Source: an uncultured Roseburia sp.
Lineage (GTDB): Bacteria > Bacillota > Clostridia > Lachnospirales > Lachnospiraceae
Reading direction: 5' to 3'
DNA length: 6,295 bases
NCBI GenBank assembly: GCA_934307185.1
Contig: CAKRCJ010000138.1
Span: forward strand, 1 to 6,295
In this document: positions 1-6,090 of the stretch, in pieces
Numbering within the stretch: position 1 is the first letter of the stretch
Layout: each line of letters begins with the position of its first letter
Notes under the pieces: generated by a model
Told to the model about the DNA's origin: nothing
What the model saw: the letters and a program-made list of their open reading frames with translations, nothing else
Databases searched by the model: none
Program-made: the position numbers and the translations under genes

Positions 1-5
1 GGCAT
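1..5 (-). CDS. Possible start of a divergent gene running off the left edge
   Basis: Only an ATG (minus strand, positions 5-3) and two more bases are inside the window, so nothing can be said about the product. The case for a real start is context. A Shine-Dalgarno-like GCGAGG lies on the minus strand at 17-12, leaving six bases (11-6) before the ATG. A good leftward promoter (TTGATT, 17 bp, TATACT at 127-99) lies upstream and would give a leader of roughly 85-90 nt. No other gene explains that promoter. The ATG could still be chance, because five bases cannot show an open frame. Confidence 0.35.
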
Positions 6-98
6 AAAAAACCTCGCTTAAAATATAAATTTCTATCTGACATATGTGCGTCTGAAAAAGCGCAGCATTCTCAGTGAAATAAGACGTATCAATACAGT

Positions 99-127
99 AG
101 TATAATGGTTTCGGACAAAATAATCAA
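99..127 (-). promoter_or_regulatory. Leftward sigma-A-type promoter
   Basis: On the minus strand, TTGATT (127-122) is followed by exactly 17 bp and then TATACT (104-99). These match the housekeeping consensus at 4/6 and 5/6. Transcription would start near position 92 and run out of the left edge, toward the possible start codon at 5-3. The -10 hexamer is the same as that of the PAP2 gene promoter at 5821-5826. Confidence 0.55.
101..106 (+). promoter_or_regulatory. Candidate rightward -10 box for the methyltransferase operon
   Basis: A perfect TATAAT stands about 124 bases before the TTG start of the first operon gene. No convincing -35 box lies 16-18 bp upstream (the bases there read like AATAAG), and the extended -10 TG is absent (TAG precedes it). 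It overlaps the leftward -10 box by four bases, so it may be the plus-strand half of a symmetrical bidirectional promoter. An alternative, TTGCTT (140-145), 17 bp, TAAAGT (163-168), is weaker at both boxes. The operon promoter is therefore not settled. Confidence 0.3.
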
Positions 128-229
128 GACGTGCAATGCTTGCTTTTCATGGGAAAAATTGATAAAGTATGGTGTAGCAGCTGACACTGCATAAAGGATA
201 GAAATGTACAACAGAAAGAGAGTAAAAGA

Positions 230-991
230 TTGGAAGCATACAGTAGTTTTTCGCAGGTATATGACCTTTTCATGGACAATGTACCTTATGAGGATTGGAG
301 CAGATATTTGATTGGTCTGCTGAATGAATATAAAATTACAGAGGGAACGATAGCAGAGCTTGGCTGTGGAACCGGAAAGATGACAAGGCTTTTAGCCGGG
401 GCAGGCTATGATATGATAGGACTTGATAACTCGGAGGAAATGCTTGAGGTCGCAAGGGAAGCCGGTATAGAAGAGGAAGATAGCAGCATTTTATATCTGC
501 TTCAGGACATGAGGGAGTTAGAGCTTTTCGGGACGGTTTCGGCAGTTGTAAGTATCTGTGACTCCATGAATTATATCGTGGAGGAAGACGATTTAAGAGA
601 GGTTTTCCGGCGGGTGAAGGAATATCTTGATGAAAATGGAGTTTTCATTTTTGACCTGAATACAGTATACAAGTACAAAGAGATGCTTGGAGAGACGACC
701 ATCAGCGAGAACCGCGAGGAGGGAAGCTTCATCTGGGACAATTATTTTTATGAAGAAGAAATGATAAATGAGTATGAGCTGACTCTTTTTATCCGGGAAG
801 AGAATGATTTGTTCCGGAAATACGAGGAGACGCATTACCAGAAGGCTTATGAATTAGAGCAGATAAAGCGTCTGCTTGCGGAAGCTGGAATGGAGTTTGT
901 GACAGCTTATGATGCATTTACACATAATCCGGTAAAGAAGGACAGTGAGAGAATGTATATCATTGCAAAACCGGGGAAAAAACAGAATTAA
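230..991 (+). CDS. Class I SAM-dependent methyltransferase, YqeM-like
   Basis: This 253-residue cytoplasmic protein has the fold markers of a class I (Rossmann-type) S-adenosylmethionine methyltransferase. Motif I, ELGCGTGK, is at residues 43-50 and binds the cofactor. The acidic residue after strand 2 is D66 in GLDNS, QDMREL is near 92-97, and the motif IV region CDSMNY is at 110-115. The opening pattern (FxxVYDxFMDNxPY, residues 7-20) resembles the Bacillus YqeM group as I recall it. The substrate is unknown. The start must be TTG: the frame is open from 185 and contains no ATG before 230, and a purine-rich AGAAAGAGAG at 213-222 sits at suitable spacing. It is the first of four closely spaced genes, with hslO 20 nt downstream. 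Family membership is firm; what it methylates cannot be read from the sequence. Confidence 0.9.
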   Translation: MEAYSSFSQVYDLFMDNVPYEDWSRYLIGLLNEYKITEGTIAELGCGTGKMTRLLAGAGYDMIGLDNSEEMLEVAREAGIEEEDSSILYLLQDMRELELFGTVSAVVSICDSMNYIVEEDDLREVFRRVKEYLDENGVFIFDLNTVYKYKEMLGETTISENREEGSFIWDNYFYEEEMINEYELTLFIREENDLFRKYEETHYQKAYELEQIKRLLAEAGMEFVTAYDAFTHNPVKKDSERMYIIAKPGKKQN

Positions 992-1011
992 GAAAGAATG
1001 AGGAAACACAA

Positions 1012-1881
1012 ATGAATGATTATATTGTAAGAGCAACTGCGGCAGACCATTCAATCCGCGCATTTGCAATCACATCGAAAAATATGGTAGAGGAAGCAAG
1101 GACAGACCACAATACAAGCCCGGTGATTACCGCAGCACTTGGAAGATTATTAAGCGGTGCGGCAATGATGGGAACGATGATGAAAGGGGAAAAAGACCTT
1201 TTAACTGTCCAGATACAGTGTCAGGGACCGGCGCAGGGACTTACGGTGACGGCGGACTCTGCCGGACATGTGAAAGGATTCCCGAGAGTAGCGCAGGTAG
1301 AGCTTCCACCGAATGCGCAGGGCAAATTAGACGTTGGTGGAGCACTTGGACTTGGAGTGATGAGTGTCATTAAAGATATGGGCTTAAAAGAGCCGTATGT
1401 CGGACAGATTGCATTGCAGACCGGAGAGATTGCAGAAGATTTAACTTATTATTTTGCAACCTCAGAGCAGGTGCCATCTGCCGTAGGGCTTGGTGTGTTA
1501 GTTGATGTGGACGGTTCTGTGAAGCAGGCAGGCGGATTTATTATACAGCTTATGCCATTTACACCGGATGAGGTTGTGGATGCACTGGAAAATAAAATCA
1601 AAGAGATTGCATCTGTAACAGAGATGTTAGAGGAAGGAAATACACCGGAGCAGATTTTAGAGATTATTTTGGGAGACTTTGGTCTGGAAATCACTGATAC
1701 GATGCCGGCAGGATTTCACTGTGATTGCTCAAAGGAACGTGTGTCCCGTGCGATTGCAACGTTAAGCAGAAAAGATTTGGACGATTTAATTAATGACGGA
1801 GAAGCAATCGAGGTGAAATGCCAGTTCTGCAATAAGGCATATCATTTTGAGGTCGACGAGTTAAAGGAGATGAGAAAGTAG
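1012..1881 (+). CDS. hslO: Hsp33 redox-regulated molecular chaperone
   Basis: At 289 residues this is full length for Hsp33, a cytoplasmic holdase that binds unfolding proteins during oxidative stress. In the reduced form four cysteines hold zinc and keep the chaperone inactive; oxidation releases zinc and opens the C-terminal switch. All four are present as CxC (C237, C239) and CxxC (C270, C273), in the usual C-terminal place. The N-terminal domain also fits, with ALGRLLSGAAMMG near 42-54 and the GxxxxGxG-type glycine-rich segment near 109-115. One further cysteine, C70, lies outside the switch. The ATG follows GAGGAA (1000-1005) at six nt. The stop codon shares its last base with the GTG of nadE, suggesting translational coupling. 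In an anaerobe the likely role is protection during accidental oxygen or hypochlorous acid exposure (inference). Confidence 0.97.
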   Translation: MNDYIVRATAADHSIRAFAITSKNMVEEARTDHNTSPVITAALGRLLSGAAMMGTMMKGEKDLLTVQIQCQGPAQGLTVTADSAGHVKGFPRVAQVELPPNAQGKLDVGGALGLGVMSVIKDMGLKEPYVGQIALQTGEIAEDLTYYFATSEQVPSAVGLGVLVDVDGSVKQAGGFIIQLMPFTPDEVVDALENKIKEIASVTEMLEEGNTPEQILEIILGDFGLEITDTMPAGFHCDCSKERVSRAIATLSRKDLDDLINDGEAIEVKCQFCNKAYHFEVDELKEMRK

Positions 1882-3794
1882 TGAGACAGGGATTTGTCAA
1901 GGTTGCGGCAGTCACGCCGAAGATTGTCGTTGCAGATACAAGGGAAAACACAAAGCTAATCTGTGAGGAAATAAAAAAAGCAGAACAGAATGGGGCAAAA
2001 GTAATTGTTCTCCCGGAGCTTTGTATTACAGGATATACATGCAGTGACCTTTTTTTACAGGAAAAAATGTTAAGGGAGGCAAAAAGAGCACTGCTTGAGA
2101 TTGCGGCATTCACTTTTGCCTTAGACTGCATCGTATTTGTCGGACTTCCGCTTGAATATAATGGAAAGCTTTATAATGTCGCAGCAGCGGTAAGCAATGG
2201 AAAGGTTTTGGGACTCGTACCAAAGACTTACCTTCCGAATTACAATGAATTTTACGAGGCGAGACATTTTACAAGAGGAATGGAAGAAGTCGTGCAGGTG
2301 AATTTAAGCGGGGAGCTTTCTGTTCCGATGGGAAAGAAACTGCTTTTCACCTGTCAGACCATGCCGGAATTAAAAATAGGTGTGGAGCTGTGCGAGGACC
2401 TCTGGACACCGGAGCCGCCAAGCATCCGCTATGCGTTAAACGGCGCAAATCTTATCGTAAACTTATCTGCATCGGATGAGACCACCGGAAAGGATATTTA
2501 CAGGGAGGAACTTGTAGGCGGACAGTCGGCAAGACTTTTATGCGGCTATGTTTATGCGAGCGCCGGTGATGGGGAATCGACGCAGGATGTAGTTTATTCC
2601 GCACACAACCTGATTGCAGAGAACGGAAGGATTTTAAAGAAAGCAAAGCGTTTTGTCAATGAGTCTATTTATTCAGAAATTGATGTGCTGCGTTTAAATG
2701 CAGAGCGCCGCAGAATGACAACTTTTGAGACGAGAAATGATGGTTACACACAGATACCGTTTACACTTAAGATAGAAGAAACTTCGCTTACAAGATACAT
2801 TGACCCGATGCCGTTTGTTCCGGGAAGCAGGACAGACAGGGAACGCCGCTGTGATGAAATTTTATCTATTCAGGCGATGGGCTTAAAGAAACGGTTAGAG
2901 CATACCCATGCACAGTCTGCGGTTATCGGCATTTCCGGCGGGCTTGACTCCACGCTTGCATTGCTTGTAACAGTCCGCGCATTTGATTTGCTTGGAATGG
3001 ATCATAAGAATATCAAAGCGGTTACAATGCCGGGCTTTGGAACGACAGACCGTACCTATGATAATGCGGTGAGCCTTATCAGGTGTCTGGATGCAGATTT
3101 TATGGAAGTAAGTATCAAAGACGCAGTAAACATTCATTTCCGTGACATCGGGCAGGACCCGAAGGTACATGATGTCACTTACGAAAACGGACAGGCAAGG
3201 GAGCGTACACAAATCCTTATGGATATTGCCAATAAAACGGGTGGAATGGTTATCGGAACCGGAGACCTCTCCGAGCTTGCACTCGGCTGGGCAACCTATA
3301 ATGGGGACCATATGTCGATGTATGCAGTGAATGCCTCTGTTCCAAAAACACTGGTCCGCCATCTGGTGCAGTTTTATGCGGATACATGTGGGGATGAGGA
3401 TTTGGAGCTTGTTCTTTTAGACGTACTGGATACACCGGTTTCACCGGAGCTTTTACCGCCGGAGGACGGGAAAATATCACAAAAGACCGAGGATCTGGTA
3501 GGACCTTACGAGCTGCATGATTTTTATCTGTACCACATGTTAAGACTTGGCTATGCGCCGGCAAAAATTTACCGCCTTGCGAAGCTTGCCTTTGCAGGAA
3601 CTTATGACAGTGAGACAATTTTAAAATGGCTGCGTACCTTTTACCGCAGATTTTTTGCACAGCAGTTTAAGCGTTCCTGTCTGCCGGATGGACCAAAGGT
3701 TGGTAGTGTTGCAGTTTCCCCAAGGGGCGATTTAAGAATGCCTTCGGATGCATGTGCACGTATCTGGATGGAGGAATTGGAGACACTTAGTTAG
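1881..3794 (+). CDS. nadE: Glutamine-dependent NAD+ synthetase
   Basis: This enzyme catalyses the last step of NAD+ synthesis: ATP-dependent amidation of deamido-NAD+ with glutamine as nitrogen donor. The 637 residues hold two domains. Residues about 5-280 are a nitrilase-type glutaminase with the triad E46 (LPELC), K115 (VPKTYLPNY) and C171 (VELCEDLW). Residues about 325-637 are the synthetase, with the PP-loop SGGLDS at 352-357 for AMP/pyrophosphate binding and GTGDLSE at 459-465. Spacing of the triad is close to that of the long Mycobacterium tuberculosis enzyme. The two-domain form lets glutamine serve directly, unlike short ammonia-dependent NadE. The GTG start overlaps the hslO stop by one base (TAGTG); GGAG at 1866-1869 stands 11 nt before it, inside hslO. 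The aldo/keto reductase starts 10 nt after the stop. Confidence 0.97.
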   Translation: MRQGFVKVAAVTPKIVVADTRENTKLICEEIKKAEQNGAKVIVLPELCITGYTCSDLFLQEKMLREAKRALLEIAAFTFALDCIVFVGLPLEYNGKLYNVAAAVSNGKVLGLVPKTYLPNYNEFYEARHFTRGMEEVVQVNLSGELSVPMGKKLLFTCQTMPELKIGVELCEDLWTPEPPSIRYALNGANLIVNLSASDETTGKDIYREELVGGQSARLLCGYVYASAGDGESTQDVVYSAHNLIAENGRILKKAKRFVNESIYSEIDVLRLNAERRRMTTFETRNDGYTQIPFTLKIEETSLTRYIDPMPFVPGSRTDRERRCDEILSIQAMGLKKRLEHTHAQSAVIGISGGLDSTLALLVTVRAFDLLGMDHKNIKAVTMPGFGTTDRTYDNAVSLIRCLDADFMEVSIKDAVNIHFRDIGQDPKVHDVTYENGQARERTQILMDIANKTGGMVIGTGDLSELALGWATYNGDHMSMYAVNASVPKTLVRHLVQFYADTCGDEDLELVLLDVLDTPVSPELLPPEDGKISQKTEDLVGPYELHDFYLYHMLRLGYAPAKIYRLAKLAFAGTYDSETILKWLRTFYRRFFAQQFKRSCLPDGPKVGSVAVSPRGDLRMPSDACARIWMEELETLS

Positions 3795-3804
3795 GAGAAA
3801 AAGA

Positions 3805-4983
3805 ATGCAATACCGCAAAGATAAATATGGAAATGAAATTTCAGCACTCGGATACGGCTGCATGCGTTTTACGAAAAAAGGAAATTCCGTAGATATCGAC
3901 AAGGCAGAAAAAGAGGTGCAGGCAGCAATTGAGGCGGGTGTCAATTATTTTGACACTGCCTACGTGTATGCCGGAAATGAGACAGCGGTCGGAGAGATTT
4001 TTAAAAGACTTGGATGCCGGGAAAAAATCAGGATTGCGACAAAGCTGCCGCACTATCTGATTAAGTCGATAGACGGCACAGAACGTATGTTTGAGGAAGA
4101 ATTAAGGCGGTTACAGACCGATTATATTGATTATTATCTGATGCATATGTTAACTGATATTCCGACTTGGGAAAAGTTAAAGAAGCTTGGCATCGAAGAC
4201 TGGATACGCCGGAAAAAAGAGTCCGGTCAGATTAGGCAGATTGGATTTTCCTACCACGGCAATTCGGCGATGTTCTGCCAGCTTTTAGATGCGTATGACT
4301 GGGATTTCTGCCAGATACAGTATAACTACATGGATGAACATTCGCAGGCGGGCGTAGAGGGATTAAAATATGCAAATAAGAAGAATATACCGGTCATTAT
4401 TATGGAGCCATTGCGAGGCGGCAGACTGGTAAACCTGCTTCCGGAGTCTGCAAAAGATCTGTTTTATGCGGATGAGGAGAAAAGAACGCCGGCGGAGCTT
4501 GCATTAAAATGGCTGTATAATCAGCCGGAGGTCACCTGTGTGCTTTCCGGCATGAATTCCATGGAAATGGTAGAGCAGAATGTAAAGACGGCATGTGCGT
4601 CCCTTCCTGGCTGTCTGACAGCTTCCGATAAAGAGCTGATAGAAAAAGTAAAAGAAGAAATCAAAAAGAACGTAAAAGTCGGCTGTACCGGCTGCGGCTA
4701 TTGTATGCCGTGTCCGAAGGGCGTGGATATCCCCGGCACTTTCCGCTGCTACAATGCGATGTATTCCGAGGGAAAAAAATCAGGAAGAAGAGATTACCTG
4801 CAATGTACGGCATTTAGAAAAGATACAGGCAGTGCTTCCCAGTGTATTTCCTGTGGCAAATGTGAGACACACTGTCCGCAGCATATCCAAATCCGTAAGG
4901 AGTTAAAAAATGCGGCAGCAGAGCTTGAAACCGTAAAGTATAAAGTGATGAAAAAAGGAATACAGCTTTTAAAGCTGTGGTAA
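3805..4983 (+). CDS. Aldo/keto reductase with two C-terminal [4Fe-4S] motifs
   Basis: The 392-residue protein joins an aldo/keto reductase barrel (about 1-285) to a ferredoxin-like tail. The catalytic tetrad of the superfamily is visible as D50 and Y55 (YFDTAYVY), K80 (IATKLP) and H114 (YLMHML). The tail carries C294, C297, C300 and C303-P, then C347, C350, C353 and C357-P, which is a two-cluster ferredoxin pattern. It therefore probably couples NAD(P)H chemistry on a carbonyl or alcohol to electron transfer through iron-sulfur clusters, as proposed for this AKR subgroup common in anaerobes. The substrate is not known. ATG 3805 is chosen because AGGAG (3793-3797) lies seven nt upstream and overlaps the nadE stop; the in-frame ATG at 3748 lies inside nadE, and its extra 19 residues do not look like an AKR N-terminus. 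It is last in the operon, with a terminator 15 nt after the stop. Confidence 0.93.
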   Translation: MQYRKDKYGNEISALGYGCMRFTKKGNSVDIDKAEKEVQAAIEAGVNYFDTAYVYAGNETAVGEIFKRLGCREKIRIATKLPHYLIKSIDGTERMFEEELRRLQTDYIDYYLMHMLTDIPTWEKLKKLGIEDWIRRKKESGQIRQIGFSYHGNSAMFCQLLDAYDWDFCQIQYNYMDEHSQAGVEGLKYANKKNIPVIIMEPLRGGRLVNLLPESAKDLFYADEEKRTPAELALKWLYNQPEVTCVLSGMNSMEMVEQNVKTACASLPGCLTASDKELIEKVKEEIKKNVKVGCTGCGYCMPCPKGVDIPGTFRCYNAMYSEGKKSGRRDYLQCTAFRKDTGSASQCISCGKCETHCPQHIQIRKELKNAAAELETVKYKVMKKGIQLLKLW

Positions 4984-4996
4984 AAATTTCACAAAT

Positions 4997-5041
4997 AAAA
5001 AATGCCAGAACCGGCATATGACCGGGCTGGCATTTTCTTTT
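4997..5041. terminator. Bidirectional intrinsic terminator between convergent genes
   Basis: A 10-bp perfect stem pairs 4999-5008 (AAAATGCCAG) with 5027-5036 (CTGGCATTTT). Inside, CCGG 5011-5014 pairs with CCGG 5022-5025 across a seven-base loop, with a small AA/G internal loop between the two stems. On the plus strand it is followed by TTTTCTTTT, and on the minus strand by TTTTTTATTT. It can therefore end both the operon (15 nt after the reductase stop) and the PAP2 gene (about 40 nt after its stop). Confidence 0.9.
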
Positions 5042-5058
5042 ATATTAGGCTTAATATA
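5041..5058. repeat. Short AT-rich inverted repeat next to the terminator
   Basis: TATATTA (5041-5047) and TAATATA (5052-5058) are perfect inverted copies around GGCT. A further TAATATTA palindrome (5071-5078) contains the PAP2 stop codon. For minus-strand transcripts this weak hairpin lies between the PAP2 stop and the main terminator. It has little GC and no proven role. Confidence 0.4.
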
Positions 5059-5075
5059 CAGTCTCTCTGATAATA

Positions 5076-5762
5076 TTAAATTCTGCGTGGCTTGCGTACC
5101 GGTTTTTCTGCGGTAACAAAAGCCCAGTTTGTTCCATAGACTACGGAATACATAAACACTGCAAAAACAATTCCGGTTACGACATCAAATACGGAATGTT
5201 GTTTTAAAAACATGGTGGATAAAATAATAAGCACCATAAGGACTGCAGAACTGTAACGGACAGCCTTTTTCTCTTTAAAATTCTCACTGTGCCATACTGC
5301 AATATTTACGGCAATGGAATTGTACACATGGACACTCGGAAAAAGATTTGTCGGTGTATCTGTTGCATAAAGCCGTTTTACCATTTCAACGAAAATATTA
5401 TCGTGGGTAAAATAAGCAGGTCTTAAATAATGTCCATTCGGGTAAATCGTGGAAATAATTAAGAAAACTGTCATACCGGTAAAAAGCATGCCGCATAATC
5501 TGAAATACTCATCCTTATTTTTGAAATAAAAATATCCGACACCCCAGGCAACATAAAAAAACCATAAAAGATACGGAACAATAAAATATTCGCAGAATGG
5601 TATGTAATCGTCTAATGCAACATGAATTACATGAAAATGTGTTGTCACCGTCCGCTCTAAGTAGCCAAACCATGGAAAATAAATAAAGAAATATAAAAGC
5701 AGAACTGCATGCTTATTTTTTTCAATAAAAGCGTTTAAATTCTTACGCATACCTGTAATCAC
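5076..5762 (-). CDS. PAP2-family membrane phosphatase/phosphotransferase
   Basis: From GTG 5762 this is a 228-residue multi-pass membrane protein of the PAP2 superfamily, which cleaves or transfers phosphate groups on lipids such as phosphatidate, undecaprenyl pyrophosphate or inositol phospholipids. Three conserved regions appear: NGHYLRP (109-115, usual KxxxxxxRP), PSVH (142-145, variant of PSGH) and KQHSVFD (187-193) with catalytic H189 and D193. The PSVH and HSVFDV forms recall the inositol-phosphotransferase (Aur1-like) branch. Hydrophobic segments lie near 19-33, 58-80, 90-106, 146-156, 170-185 and 192-208. The tail is basic (KPVRKPRRI). Start: the longest frame begins at TTG 5849, but that codon is the -35 box of the gene's own promoter. 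GGTGAT at 5771-5766 puts GTG 5762 at good spacing; ATG 5750 is the alternative (224 residues). The lipid substrate is unknown. Confidence 0.85.
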   Translation of the reverse strand: MITGMRKNLNAFIEKNKHAVLLLYFFIYFPWFGYLERTVTTHFHVIHVALDDYIPFCEYFIVPYLLWFFYVAWGVGYFYFKNKDEYFRLCGMLFTGMTVFLIISTIYPNGHYLRPAYFTHDNIFVEMVKRLYATDTPTNLFPSVHVYNSIAVNIAVWHSENFKEKKAVRYSSAVLMVLIILSTMFLKQHSVFDVVTGIVFAVFMYSVVYGTNWAFVTAEKPVRKPRRI

Positions 5763-5820
5763 AATATCACCGTCCCTGTTCATTCTGTCATTTCTGATTT
5801 CAGTTTTATCTACGTTTCGT

Positions 5821-5849
5821 AGTATAGCATAGTGATTTTTTAGAAACAA
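5821..5849 (-). promoter_or_regulatory. Promoter of the PAP2 gene, extended -10
   Basis: On the minus strand TTGTTT (5849-5844), a 17-bp spacer and TATACT (5826-5821) form a well-spaced housekeeping promoter. TGC directly before the -10 box makes an extended -10 element. An A-rich tract just upstream (minus strand, about 5870-5855) could act as an UP element. Transcription should begin near 5814, leaving a leader of about 50 nt before GTG 5762. Confidence 0.7.
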
Positions 5850-5853
5850 TTAC

Positions 5854-5874
5854 CTTTCTTTTTTTTTAAGAAAG
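5854..5874. repeat. Small inverted repeat in the divergent intergenic region
   Basis: CTTTCTT (5854-5860) and AAGAAAG (5868-5874) are perfect inverted copies around seven T residues. It sits just behind the -35 box of the PAP2 promoter, so it could be a regulator site, or simply the A-tract with chance symmetry. The rest of the 328-base gap (5763-6090) is AT-rich leader and promoter sequence with no gene that I can support. Confidence 0.35.
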
Positions 5875-5981
5875 ATTATTGAATATTTAAAGATTTCTTA
5901 AGCAAATATATAGGGTTTTGTGCAAACTTACAAGGAATAACAACATATATTTTACGGATTTATTACGATTGGGAGAAATTG

Positions 5982-6009
5982 TTGACAAAGCCTTTTTTGC
6001 TTTTATAAT
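5982..6009 (+). promoter_or_regulatory. Fully consensus sigma-A promoter of the last gene
   Basis: TTGACA (5982-5987) and TATAAT (6004-6009) are both perfect matches, spaced by 16 bp. Transcription should start near 6015-6016, giving a leader of about 75 nt before ATG 6091. Nothing else between the two boxes and the gene suggests an operator. Confidence 0.85.
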
Positions 6010-6090
6010 AGAATATGGTTTTTTCTAAAAATGGGTTCATATATAAGAGCATTTTTGAATAAATTACAAATGAGTGAGAGGAAAACGAAT

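Noticed and set aside
44..68. Hairpin ATGTGCG / CGCAGCAT in the left leader, considered as a terminator or riboswitch part
   Set aside because: The stem is short and bulged, no U-tract follows on either strand, and no conserved riboswitch core could be recognised.
159..190. A TTGATA box as a -35 for a promoter close to the methyltransferase
   Set aside because: No acceptable -10 box lies 16-18 bp downstream; the CATAAA at 190-195 is about 25 bp away.
2895..3362. A 155-residue minus-strand open frame
   Set aside because: It lies opposite the conserved synthetase domain of nadE and is cysteine/histidine-rich in the way of antisense shadows, with no recognisable domain.
3250..3660. A 136-residue minus-strand open frame
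   Set aside because: Also antisense to nadE, no recognisable domain, and it overlaps the previous shadow in another frame.
3748..3804. A 19-residue N-terminal extension of the aldo/keto reductase from an ATG inside nadE
   Set aside because: It overlaps the end of nadE, has no ribosome site at the ATG and reads unlike the family; ATG 3805 has AGGAG at seven nt.
6031..6090. Longer start (ATG 6031 or 6070) for the last gene
   Set aside because: Both are in frame but lack a Shine-Dalgarno site, and 6031 lies only about 15 nt after the predicted transcript start; ATG 6091 has AGAGG at nine nt and gives the basic-then-hydrophobic N-terminus.
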